Below, piece by piece: positions 9,004 to 17,016 of a stretch of 64,000 bases of DNA (the first letter of the stretch is position 1; the number at the start of each line of letters is the position of its first letter). The DNA is from Shinella zoogloeoides. GTDB taxonomy: Bacteria; Pseudomonadota; Alphaproteobacteria; Rhizobiales; Rhizobiaceae. The position numbers and the translations under genes are program-made. The notes below the pieces were generated by a model. It ran no database searches, had not been told where the DNA came from, and was given only the letters and a program-made list of their open reading frames with translations. The DNA lies in NCBI RefSeq assembly GCF_020883495.1, contig NZ_CP086610.1, positions 3,721,501 to 3,785,500 of the forward strand, given 5' to 3'.

Positions 9004-9155
9004 CAAATGAAAGAAGCCGCCGTCGACAGGAGGCTTGTCGCGGCGGCTTCTCCCGAATTATGGACAAAGGCCCGGAGAGGGGGATAAGGCCTTTGTCCTC
9101 GTCTGGCGCGGCGGGGGACAGGCCGGGATGCCAGACAGCGGCTTGATCAGGTGCC
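9004..9155 (-). ncRNA. Three-hairpin small RNA, alpha-r14/NfeR1-like
   Basis: On the minus strand three perfect hairpins follow one another: 7-bp arms at 9130-9136/9101-9107, 11-bp arms at 9088-9098/9062-9072, and 11-bp arms at 9041-9051/9012-9022 extended inside by about 5 bp. All three loops are C-rich: CCUGUCCCCCGCC, UCCCCCUCUCC and AGCCUCC. The last stem is followed by a U-rich tract, so it acts as the terminator. A possible promoter lies upstream. There is no open frame. C-rich anti-Shine-Dalgarno loops on three stems are the hallmark I remember for the rhizobial alpha-r14 (Smr14/NfeR1) sRNAs, which regulate ABC transporter mRNAs in trans. I also recall that family lying beside polA, but this was not checked. 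Ends are approximate. Confidence 0.7.
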
Positions 9156-9163
9156 GATGAGGA

Positions 9164-9193
9164 ATATTTGTGGGTCCGAATGTGGCTTTTCAA
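9164..9193 (-). promoter_or_regulatory. Candidate sigma70 promoter of the small RNA
   Basis: On the minus strand a TTGAAA -35-like element (9188-9193) is separated by 18 bases from an AAATAT -10-like element (9164-9169). This would start transcription near 9155, just before the first hairpin of the small RNA. The match was made by eye. Confidence 0.4.
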
Positions 9194-9276
9194 GGGATTC
9201 GAGGCCCCCGGAAAATTACAAATTGGTAACGTTCCTGTGAGGCTTTCCGATCCTTCGAAAGGGGGCTGGAAGCGCA

Positions 9277-12200
9277 ATGAAAGATGGACGCGGAAAGCCG
9301 CCCGCGCTATCCATTCCCCCCATGAAAAAAGGTGATCATCTCTTCCTCGTTGACGGCTCGGGTTTCATCTTCCGCGCCTTCCATGCCATCCCGCCGCTCA
9401 ACCGCAAGTCGGACGGGCTGCCGGTCAATGCCGTCTCGGGTTTCTGCAACATGCTGTGGAAGCTGCTGAAGGATGCGCGCAATACCGACGTGGGTGTGAC
9501 GCCGACCCATTTCGCCGTCATTTTCGACTATTCCTCGAAGACCTTCCGCAATGCGCTCTACGACCAGTACAAGGCCAACCGCACTGCGCCGCCGGAAGAC
9601 CTGATCCCGCAATTCGGCCTGATCCGCCACGCCACGCGCGCCTTCAACCTGCCCTGCATCGAGAAGGAAGGTTTCGAGGCCGACGACCTGATCGCCACCT
9701 ATGCGCGCCTTGCCGAAGCCGATGGCGCGGACGTCACCATCGTCTCCTCCGACAAGGACCTTATGCAGCTCGTGACTGAGAACGTCTCGATGTATGACGG
9801 CATGAAGGACAAGCAGATCTCCATTCCCGAGGTCATCGAGAAATGGGGCGTGCCGCCGGAGAAGATGATCGATCTCCAGTCGCTGACGGGCGACAGCACG
9901 GACAACGTGCCGGGCGTGCCCGGCATCGGCCCGAAGACCGCCGCCCAGCTTCTCGATGAATATGGCGACCTCGATACGCTGCTTGCCCGCGCCGAGGAGA
10001 TCAAGCAGGTCAAGCGCCGCGAAAACATCGTCGCCAACCGGGACCTCGTGCTGCTTTCGCGCCAGCTCGTCACGCTGAAGACGGATACGCCCCTCGACGT
10101 GCCGCTTGACGAGCTGATCCTGCATCCGCAGGACGGCCCGAGGCTCATCGCCTTCCTCAAGGCAATGGAATTCACAACGCTGACGCGCCGTGTCGCCGAA
10201 GCCTGCGACTGCGATGCCGGCGCCATCGACGCCGCCGACGTTCCCGTCGAATGGGGCACCGAGGCGCGCGGCCCCGACCTCGACAAGGGTGAGGCCGCCG
10301 CAGCGGCTCCTGCTGCCGAGGGCAAGGCGGCAGCAGCCGAGACGACAACGCTTCCGGCCACAGCGCCCGGCGAGGCGACGCCCGCGGCGCTCGCCAAGGC
10401 CCGCGCGGAGCGTTTTTCCGCAGCGCCCATCGATCACTCCACCTATGAGACGGTGCGCGATCTCGCCGCGCTCGACCGCTGGATCGCCGCCGCGCGCGAA
10501 ACCGGCCTCGTCGCCTTCGACACCGAAACGACCTCGCTCGACGCGATGCAGGCCGAGCTTTGCGGCTTCTCGCTCGCCATCGCCGACAATGCCAGGGACC
10601 CGACGGGAACCGCGATTCGCGCCTGCTACGTGCCGCTGAACCACAAGACCGGCGTCGGCGATCTTCTCGGCGGCGGGCTGGCCGAGGGGCAGATTCCGAT
10701 CCGCGCCGCTCTGGAGCGGCTGAAGGCGCTGCTGGAAGACCCGTCCGTCCTCAAGGTCGCGCAGAACCTCAAATACGACTACCTCGTCATGCGCCGCCAC
10801 GGCATCACGGTTCAGGGCTTCGACGATACGATGCTGATGTCCTATGCGCTGGATGCGGGCGTGACGACACACGGCATGGACACGCTCTCCGAGCGCTGGC
10901 TCGGCCACAAGCCGATCGCCTACAAGGACGTCGCCGGCTCCGGCAAGGGCGCACAGACCTTCGACATGGTCGATATCGCCCGCGCCACCGCCTATGCGGC
11001 GGAGGATGCCGACGTGACGCTGCGCCTCTGGCATGTGCTGAAGCCGCGCCTTGCCGCCGAGCGCATGACGACGGTCTATGAGCGGCTGGAGCGCCCGCTG
11101 GTGCCCGTGCTCGCCCGCATGGAAGAGCGCGGCATCACCATCGACCGGCAGGTGCTCTCGCGCCTTTCCGGCGAACTGGCGCAGGGCGCGGCCGGTTTCG
11201 AGGAAGAGATCTATGAGCTTGCCGGCGAGCGCTTCAACATCGGCTCGCCCAAGCAGCTCGGCGACATTCTTTTCGGCAAGATGGGCCTTCCCGGCGCGTC
11301 CAAGACGAAGACCGGCCAGTGGTCCACCTCCGCGCAGGTATTGGAAGACCTTGCCGCGCAGGGCATTCCGCTGCCGCGCAAGATCGTCGACTGGCGCCAG
11401 CTCACCAAGCTGAAATCCACCTATACCGACGCGCTGCCCGGCTTCGTGCATCCCGATACCAAGCGCGTGCACACATCCTATGCGCTCGCCTCGACGACGA
11501 CCGGCCGCCTGTCCTCCTCGGACCCGAACCTGCAGAACATCCCCGTGCGCACGGCCGAAGGCCGCAAGATTCGCACGGCCTTCATCTCGACGCCCGGCCA
11601 CAAGCTGGTCTCGGCCGACTACAGCCAGATCGAGCTGCGCGTGCTCGCCCATGTGGCTGACATCCCGCAGCTCAAGCAGGCCTTCGCCGACGGCATCGAC
11701 ATCCACGCCATGACGGCCTCCGAAATGTTCGGCGTGCCGGTCGAGGGCATGCCGTCCGAAATCCGCCGCCGCGCCAAGGCGATCAATTTCGGCATCATCT
11801 ACGGCATCTCGGCCTTCGGCCTCGCCAACCAGCTCTCCATCGAGCGCTCGGAAGCGGGCGATTACATCAAGAAGTATTTCGAGCGTTTCCCGGGCATCAA
11901 GGACTATATGGATTCGACCAAGGCCTTCGCCCGCGAGCACGGCTATGTCGAGACCATCTTCGGCCGCCGCGCACACTATCCGGAGATCAAGTCCTCCAAC
12001 CCCTCGGTGCGCGCCTTCAACGAGCGCGCCTCGATCAACGCGCCGATCCAGGGGTCTGCGGCCGACATCATCCGCCGCGCCATGGTGAAGATGGAGCCGG
12101 CGCTTGCCGCTGCCGGCCTTTCCGCCCGCATGCTGCTGCAGGTGCATGACGAACTGATCTTCGAGGTCGAGGACGGCGAGGTCGACAAGGCCATTCCCGT

Positions 12201-12303
12201 CATCGTCGACGTCATGGAGAACGCCTCCATGCCGGCGCTGTCGATGAAGGTTCCGCTGAAGGTGGATGCGCGCGCGGCGACCAATTGGGACGAGGCGCAT
12301 TGA
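9277..12303 (+). CDS. polA: DNA polymerase I
   Basis: A repair and Okazaki-fragment-processing polymerase of 1008 residues with all three activities. The 5' nuclease domain opens with LFLVDGSGFIFRAFHAIPPL and includes the helix-hairpin-helix GVPGIGPKTA. The 3'-5' exonuclease retains Exo I (FDTETTSLD), Exo II (NLKYDYL) and Exo III (YAAEDAD), so proofreading is probably active. The polymerase domain has motif A ADYSQIELRVLAH, motif B RRRAKAINFGIIYG and motif C QVHDELIFE. An Ala-rich linker of about 60 residues follows the 5' nuclease. The start at 9277 has GGAAG about 6 bases upstream; a Met at 9322, right before the conserved KKGDHLFLVDG, is an alternative without a clear ribosome binding site. 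A GH5 gene follows 27 bp downstream on the same strand. Confidence 0.97.
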   Translation: MKDGRGKPPALSIPPMKKGDHLFLVDGSGFIFRAFHAIPPLNRKSDGLPVNAVSGFCNMLWKLLKDARNTDVGVTPTHFAVIFDYSSKTFRNALYDQYKANRTAPPEDLIPQFGLIRHATRAFNLPCIEKEGFEADDLIATYARLAEADGADVTIVSSDKDLMQLVTENVSMYDGMKDKQISIPEVIEKWGVPPEKMIDLQSLTGDSTDNVPGVPGIGPKTAAQLLDEYGDLDTLLARAEEIKQVKRRENIVANRDLVLLSRQLVTLKTDTPLDVPLDELILHPQDGPRLIAFLKAMEFTTLTRRVAEACDCDAGAIDAADVPVEWGTEARGPDLDKGEAAAAAPAAEGKAAAAETTTLPATAPGEATPAALAKARAERFSAAPIDHSTYETVRDLAALDRWIAAARETGLVAFDTETTSLDAMQAELCGFSLAIADNARDPTGTAIRACYVPLNHKTGVGDLLGGGLAEGQIPIRAALERLKALLEDPSVLKVAQNLKYDYLVMRRHGITVQGFDDTMLMSYALDAGVTTHGMDTLSERWLGHKPIAYKDVAGSGKGAQTFDMVDIARATAYAAEDADVTLRLWHVLKPRLAAERMTTVYERLERPLVPVLARMEERGITIDRQVLSRLSGELAQGAAGFEEEIYELAGERFNIGSPKQLGDILFGKMGLPGASKTKTGQWSTSAQVLEDLAAQGIPLPRKIVDWRQLTKLKSTYTDALPGFVHPDTKRVHTSYALASTTTGRLSSSDPNLQNIPVRTAEGRKIRTAFISTPGHKLVSADYSQIELRVLAHVADIPQLKQAFADGIDIHAMTASEMFGVPVEGMPSEIRRRAKAINFGIIYGISAFGLANQLSIERSEAGDYIKKYFERFPGIKDYMDSTKAFAREHGYVETIFGRRAHYPEIKSSNPSVRAFNERASINAPIQGSAADIIRRAMVKMEPALAAAGLSARMLLQVHDELIFEVEDGEVDKAIPVIVDVMENASMPALSMKVPLKVDARAATNWDEAH

Positions 12304-12330
12304 GCGGGCGAACCGGAACGGAGGCAAGAC

Positions 12331-13383
12331 ATGCGGTTCCTATCCGGGACGACGGGGCTTTTCCGGCTGGCGGCGGCCGTGGCGGCGATTGCGTTTCCTC
12401 TTGAGGCCGGCGCGGCCTGCCTGAAGGGCGTCAACCTCGCCGGGGCCGAATTCGGCGAGGGGCGCGGCGTCTACGGCAAGGACTATACCTATCCCTCGGT
12501 CGAGACGATCGGCTATTTCGCCGGCAAGGGCTTCAATGCCGTGCGCCTTCCCTTCAAGTGGGAACGGCTTCAGCCGCGGCTGAACCGCGGCTTCGACAAG
12601 GCCGAGCGCGTGCGGCTTGCCGAGACGGTTGCGGCGCTGCGCCAGGCCGGCATGACCGTCATCCTCGATCCGCACAACTACGCCTATTACGACAAGAAGC
12701 AGCTCGGGGCCGAGGGCGGCGTGCCGGACAGCGCCTTCGCCGATTTCTGGCGGCGGCTCGCCGAGGAATACAAGGGCGATGCCGGCGTGCAGTTCGGCCT
12801 GATGAACGAGCCGCATGACGTGCCGGCGGCACAATGGCTCGCCTCCGCCAATGCCGCCATCGCCGCCATCCGCAAGGCGGGCGCGAAAAACCTCGTCCTC
12901 GTGCCGGGCACGCTCTGGTCGGGTGCGCATAGCTGGGAGGAGGAGCGCGAGGGCGGCTCCAACGCCGCCGTCATGCTCGGCATCGTGGACCCGGCGAACA
13001 ACTACGTTTACGAGGTGCACCAGTATCTCGACGCGGACTTTTCCGGCACGGCCAAGACCTGCGAGCGCGCTGACGATGCGGTGAAGGCGCTGGAGCGGTT
13101 CACGGACTGGCTGAAGCGCAACGGCCAGCGCGGCTTCCTCGGCGAATTCGGCGGCTCCGCCGATCCGGCCTGCCTTGACGGACTTGCCCGCATGACGGCG
13201 CTCGTCGGCAGGGAGAACACGGTCTGGACCGGCTGGACCTACTGGGCGGCGGGCGACTGGTGGCCGGCGGACGAACCGCTCAACATCCAGCCGACCGCCG
13301 ATGGCGACCGGCCGCAACTGGCCGCGCTTGTCGCCGGCGGCGGGCTTGCCGCCAAGCCGGAAGCCTGCCCGGCCCTGCCCTAG
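12331..13383 (+). CDS. Secreted glycoside hydrolase family 5 (cellulase-like)
   Basis: A 350-residue exported beta-glycanase. A signal peptide covers residues 1-29 (hydrophobic L-A-A-A-V-A-A-I-A-F, cleavage near A-G-A-A). The GH5 TIM barrel has the N-terminal motif A-V-R-L-P-F-K-W-E-R, ILDPHNY, the acid/base E160 in FGLMNEPHD, and the nucleophile E272 in GFLGEFGG, with the conserved V-Y-E-V-H-Q-Y and W-T-Y-W-A-A-G between and after. This matches endo-1,4-beta-glucanases; the real substrate could be cellulose, mannan or a self-made polysaccharide. The ATG follows GGAGG. It sits 27 bp after polA and might be read through from it. Confidence 0.88.
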   Translation: MRFLSGTTGLFRLAAAVAAIAFPLEAGAACLKGVNLAGAEFGEGRGVYGKDYTYPSVETIGYFAGKGFNAVRLPFKWERLQPRLNRGFDKAERVRLAETVAALRQAGMTVILDPHNYAYYDKKQLGAEGGVPDSAFADFWRRLAEEYKGDAGVQFGLMNEPHDVPAAQWLASANAAIAAIRKAGAKNLVLVPGTLWSGAHSWEEEREGGSNAAVMLGIVDPANNYVYEVHQYLDADFSGTAKTCERADDAVKALERFTDWLKRNGQRGFLGEFGGSADPACLDGLARMTALVGRENTVWTGWTYWAAGDWWPADEPLNIQPTADGDRPQLAALVAGGGLAAKPEACPALP

Positions 13384-13692
13384 AGGCGTTTTCACGCGCC
13401 GGGCCGCTTTTCCACGGCGCTTTCACCCTATGGATAACGAAGCCTGAACGCTCCCGGTTCGTATCGTTACGGAACGGCGGCCGCCGCGTGCAATCCCCGG
13501 GAAAACCGGGCGCGCTCAGCTTTTCTTCATGAAGGGCCGGAAAGGTGCGTTTCAGGGCGATCCAGTTTTCCCGGCGGCTTCACGAAATCTTATCCATGTC
13601 CCTTCAGGTGATCTTATACAGCGGGGCGTATGCCTGTCGGGAATGATGAACAGGCCAGCTTTCCGGCTGCAAAGAAAGCGATGGAGAAGAAC
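13384..13692. other. Intergenic region upstream of the carrier-protein operon
   Basis: About 310 bp without a recognisable gene. It probably carries the promoter of the carrier-protein operon; a TATACA-like element lies near 13614-13620, but no convincing -35 was found. A small CCCGG/CCGGG inverted repeat is present near 13496-13510. Nothing else stands out. Confidence 0.4.
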
Positions 13693-13947
13693 ATGAAGCA
13701 GAAGATTCGTGACATTCTGGGCAAGCACGGCGGTCTCCCGGTGCCGGTCGACACGCTCTCGGACGATGCCGATCTCTATGCGGCGGGCCTGTCCTCCTTT
13801 GCCTCCGTGCAGGTGATGCTCGGCATCGAGGAAGCCTTCGACGTCGAGTTCCCCGACAGCCTGCTCAACCGCAAGTCCTTCCAGAGTATCGACGCCATCG
13901 CCCGGGCCGTCGCAAGCCTCGTCGGCAATGCGGAGGCCGCCGAATGA
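13693..13947 (+). CDS. Acyl/aminoacyl carrier protein
   Basis: An 84-residue four-helix carrier protein. The 4'-phosphopantetheine serine is most likely S35 in A-G-L-S-S-F-A-S-V-Q; the usual Asp before it (D-S-L/F) is replaced by Ser, a known feature of some stand-alone carrier proteins. The start MKQKIRDILG at 13693 is preceded by GGAGAAG; upstream in-frame Met/ATG codons (13681, 13630) are less well placed. It overlaps the next gene by 4 bases (ATGA). With the seryl-tRNA-synthetase-like ligase two genes downstream, it is the expected acceptor of an activated amino acid rather than the fatty-acid ACP. Confidence 0.88.
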   Translation: MKQKIRDILGKHGGLPVPVDTLSDDADLYAAGLSSFASVQVMLGIEEAFDVEFPDSLLNRKSFQSIDAIARAVASLVGNAEAAE

Positions 13948-15116
13948 CACTCACGGTCGGTTCCAGCCTCGTGGAACGCGCCGAGCGCGTTTCCGCCGTG
14001 GCTGCCGCGCATGCCGACGACGTGGACGTCAAGGGCCGCTTCCCGCGCGAAGCGGTCGATGCGATGATCGCCGAGCGGCTGCTGTCGATCCAGATTCCCG
14101 CCGCCCTCGGCGGCGAGGGCTGCACCCTTTCCGAGATCGCCGAGGTCTGTTCGCTGCTCGGCCAGGGCTGCTCGGCCGCGGCCATGATCTTCGCCATGCA
14201 CCATATCAAGCTGTCCAGCCTCGTCACGCACGGGCAGGAAAGCGCCTGGCACGCCGCCTTCATGCGCCGTGTCGCCGACGAGCAGCTTCTGCTCGGCTCG
14301 GCGACGACCGAGGGCGGCATCGGCGGCAACCTGCGCAACAGTATCTGCGCCATCGAGGTCGAGGGCGGCACCTGCCGCCTGACCAAGGACGCGACGGTCA
14401 TTTCCTACGGGGCCGAGGCCGATGCGATCCTCATCACCTCCCGCGCCCATGCCGACGCCGCCTCGACCGACCAGGTCATGACGGTCTTCACGAAGGACCA
14501 GTACACGCTCGACCGCACCCATGTCTGGGATACGCTCGGCATGCGCGGCACCTGTTCGGACGGCTGGCTCTTCAAGGGCGAGGCGCCGAAGGAGCAGATC
14601 TTCCCCAAGCCCTTCGCCGAGATCGCCGCCCAGTCGATGCTCGCCACCTCGCACCTGCTCTGGAGCGCGGTGTGGTACGGCATCGCGGTCAACGCGGTTT
14701 CCCGCGCGCAGGCCTTCGTGCGCGCCGCGGCCCGCAAGAGCCCCGGCGTCACGCCGCCCGGCGCGCTGCGCCTTGCGGAAGCCTCGAACCTCCTCCAGCT
14801 CCTCAAGTCGAACACGATCGCGGGGCTGCGGGAATACGAGGTGGCCAAGGCCGATGCGGACCGGCTCTCCTCCATGGGCTTTGCGGTTGCGATGAACAAC
14901 GTGAAGATCGCCTCCTCCGAGACGATCCTCGTCATCATCAACCAGGCCATGCTGATCTGCGGCATCATGGGCTACAAGAACGGCACGCCCTACAGCCTCG
15001 GCCGGCACCTGCGCGACGCGCATTCGGCCCAGCTCATGATTTCCAACGACCGTATTCTCGGCAACACCTCGAACCTCCTGCTCGTTCACAAGCAGGACAC
15101 CAGCCTGATCGGGTGA
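13944..15116 (+). CDS. Acyl-CoA dehydrogenase-like flavoprotein
   Basis: 390 residues with the acyl-CoA dehydrogenase fold: N-terminal helical domain (residues 1-115, with I-P-A-A-L-G-G-E-G), a middle beta domain, and a C-terminal helical domain containing [20 protein letters not shown], which resembles the FAD and active-site segment of the family. The usual catalytic Glu of this segment is not evident. It overlaps the carrier-protein gene (ATGA) and lies 4 bp before the ligase gene. In other carrier-protein pathways such flavoproteins oxidise a carrier-bound amino acid, for example prolyl to pyrrolyl. I infer it may act on the aminoacyl-carrier formed here. The substrate is unknown. Confidence 0.8.
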   Translation: MTLTVGSSLVERAERVSAVAAAHADDVDVKGRFPREAVDAMIAERLLSIQIPAALGGEGCTLSEIAEVCSLLGQGCSAAAMIFAMHHIKLSSLVTHGQESAWHAAFMRRVADEQLLLGSATTEGGIGGNLRNSICAIEVEGGTCRLTKDATVISYGAEADAILITSRAHADAASTDQVMTVFTKDQYTLDRTHVWDTLGMRGTCSDGWLFKGEAPKEQIFPKPFAEIAAQSMLATSHLLWSAVWYGIAVNAVSRAQAFVRAAARKSPGVTPPGALRLAEASNLLQLLKSNTIAGLREYEVAKADADRLSSMGFAVAMNNVKIASSETILVIINQAMLICGIMGYKNGTPYSLGRHLRDAHSAQLMISNDRILGNTSNLLLVHKQDTSLIG

Positions 15117-15120
15117 CACC

Positions 15121-16035
15121 ATGGACATGCAGACTTCCCTTCTCGACCGGCTCTTCGACACGGGCCTTCTCATCGATACCGGCGTCGAGGGCCTTTATGG
15201 CCGCAGCGGCGCCTTCGAGGACGTCATCGCCCGCTTCGAGCGGCTGATCGACGCCTATGGCGCCGACGACGGCGCGGAAGCCATGCGTTTTCCGCCGGGC
15301 ATGAACCGTGCGCATTTCGAATCCTCCGGCTACATGAAGAGCTTCCCGCAGCTTGCCGGCACGGTGCACAGCTTCTGCGGCGGCGAGCTGGACCATATGA
15401 GCCTGCTGCAATGCATGGAGGTCGGCGGCGACTGGACGAAGGACCAGAAGGCGACGGAGATCGTGCTGACGCCGGCGGCCTGCTATCCGCTCTATCCGAC
15501 GATCGCCAGGCGCGGCCGCCTGCCGGCCAAGGGCGGTCTCTATGACCTCCAGTCCTACTGCTTCCGCCATGAACCCTCCAACGACCCGGCGCGCCAGCAG
15601 CTCTTCCGCATGCGCGAATATGTCTGCATGGGCATGCAGGATCATGTGACGACTTTCCGCCAGACCTGGATGGACCGGGGTCTGGAAATGATGGCCAAGG
15701 TCGGCCTCGACGTGACGATGGACGTGGCGAACGACCCGTTCTTCGGCCGCGCCGGCCGCATGCTCGCCAACAACCAGCGCGACCAGAACCTGAAGTTCGA
15801 GCTGCTCATCCCCGTGACGTCCGCCGCCAAGCCGACCGCCTGCATGAGCTTCAACTACCATCAGGACGCCTTCGGCGCGAAATGGGGGCTCAACCTCGAA
15901 AACGGCGATGTCGCGCACACCGCCTGCGTCGGCTTCGGCCTGGAGCGCATCGCGCTCGCGCTCTTCGCCCGCCACGGCCTCGATATCGCGGCCTGGCCGG
16001 CGGATGTGCGCAAGGTGCTGGGATACCAGGACTGA
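15121..16035 (+). CDS. Amino acid:[carrier protein] ligase (SerRS-like, class II)
   Basis: 304 residues resembling the catalytic core of atypical seryl-tRNA synthetases without the tRNA-binding domain. Characterised relatives from Bradyrhizobium and Agrobacterium load glycine or alanine onto a small carrier protein instead of tRNA. Motif 2 (F-R-H-E-P-S...R-M-R-E-Y) and motif 3 ([11 protein letters not shown]) are clear. C121, E166 and C269 have exactly the spacing (45 and 103) of the zinc ligands I recall for the Bradyrhizobium enzyme (C131, E176, C279). The carrier protein is encoded two genes upstream, which supports the assignment strongly. It lies 4 bp after the flavoprotein gene and 1 bp before DUF1839. 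The amino acid loaded cannot be read from sequence. Confidence 0.9.
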   Translation: MDMQTSLLDRLFDTGLLIDTGVEGLYGRSGAFEDVIARFERLIDAYGADDGAEAMRFPPGMNRAHFESSGYMKSFPQLAGTVHSFCGGELDHMSLLQCMEVGGDWTKDQKATEIVLTPAACYPLYPTIARRGRLPAKGGLYDLQSYCFRHEPSNDPARQQLFRMREYVCMGMQDHVTTFRQTWMDRGLEMMAKVGLDVTMDVANDPFFGRAGRMLANNQRDQNLKFELLIPVTSAAKPTACMSFNYHQDAFGAKWGLNLENGDVAHTACVGFGLERIALALFARHGLDIAAWPADVRKVLGYQD

Positions 16036-16036
16036 C

Positions 16037-17005
16037 ATGGCCGCCGTCTTCGCCGGGGCCGATCCCGAGAGCTACCGGCCGCACACGCTCCATGACCCGG
16101 AGCGCATGTGGCCGGAGACGAACTGCTATGTCGATCTCTGGATCGAGGTGCTGAACGCCTTCGGCGTCGCCCCGCAGGCGATGCTCGGCTTCTCGCTGAC
16201 GCAGGATTTCGAGGGCGACCAGTTCACCTTCTTCAAGGTGCCGCTGGAAGACCTCGAAACGCTCTACGGCATCCGCTGCACCGAGCTTGCCATCTTCGAC
16301 CGGGTGGAGGACCACGTCGCGACCCAGATCGCGCGCGGCCGCCTCTGCCTGCTCGAGATGGACAGTTTCTACATGCCGGATACGCGCGGCGTCGCCTACC
16401 GCCAGGAGCACGGCAAGACGACCGTCGCCATCAATCGGCTCGATCTTGCGAACAGGCGGCTCGACTATTTCCACAATGCCGGCTTCTTCCGGCTGGAGGG
16501 CGAGGATTTCGACGGCCTGTTCCACCTGAACGACGGCCCCGAAGACCTGCCCTTCTTGCCCTATACGGAATTCGCCAAGTTCCCGGCGCATGTGCCGGAC
16601 GAGGCGCATCTGCGCCGCGAGGCCAAGCGCCTTGCCGCCTTCCACTTCGCCCGCCGGCCGGCCGAAAACCCGGTGGCGGCTTTTGCCGGGGTCTTCCCGA
16701 AGCAGGTCGAGGCCGTGGCGGACCGCCCCTTCGGCTTCTTCCACAAATACGCCTTCAACACGCTGCGCCAGCTCGGGGCCAATTTCGAGCTTGCCGGCAG
16801 CCATCTCGACTGGCTCACGCCGGACGGCAGCCTCACAGAAGCCGCCGACGCCGCGCGAAAAATTTCCGAGACGGCGAAGTCGGTGCAGTTCCAGCTTGCT
16901 CGCGCGGTGACGCGCCGCAAGTTCGATCCGCTCGCCACAGCGCTCGATCCGGCCGCCGAGGCCTGGGACAGGCTGATGGCGACGCTCGCCGCGCGCCTAG
17001 GCTGA
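16037..17005 (+). CDS. DUF1839 family protein
   Basis: A 322-residue soluble protein of the DUF1839 family, recognised by its N-terminal Y-R-P-H-T-L-H-D-P-E-R-x-W-x-E-T-N-C-Y-V-D-L-W-I-E segment. A conserved Cys/His/Asp-containing start and an L-E-M-D-S-F-Y-M-P-D-T segment suggest an enzyme, possibly a BtrH/papain-like acyltransferase moving the aminoacyl group off the carrier; this is inference. The ATG lies 1 base after the ligase stop, so it belongs to the same operon, and the family is typically found beside such ligases. The GH2 gene begins 5-11 bases downstream. Confidence 0.75.
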   Translation: MAAVFAGADPESYRPHTLHDPERMWPETNCYVDLWIEVLNAFGVAPQAMLGFSLTQDFEGDQFTFFKVPLEDLETLYGIRCTELAIFDRVEDHVATQIARGRLCLLEMDSFYMPDTRGVAYRQEHGKTTVAINRLDLANRRLDYFHNAGFFRLEGEDFDGLFHLNDGPEDLPFLPYTEFAKFPAHVPDEAHLRREAKRLAAFHFARRPAENPVAAFAGVFPKQVEAVADRPFGFFHKYAFNTLRQLGANFELAGSHLDWLTPDGSLTEAADAARKISETAKSVQFQLARAVTRRKFDPLATALDPAAEAWDRLMATLAARLG

Positions 17006-17016
17006 AGGGGGTGCGA

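Noticed and set aside
9307..12327. 1006-residue open frame antisense to polA
   Set aside because: It mirrors the whole polA gene; the product is Gly/Arg/His-rich without domains. This is a GC-skew artefact.
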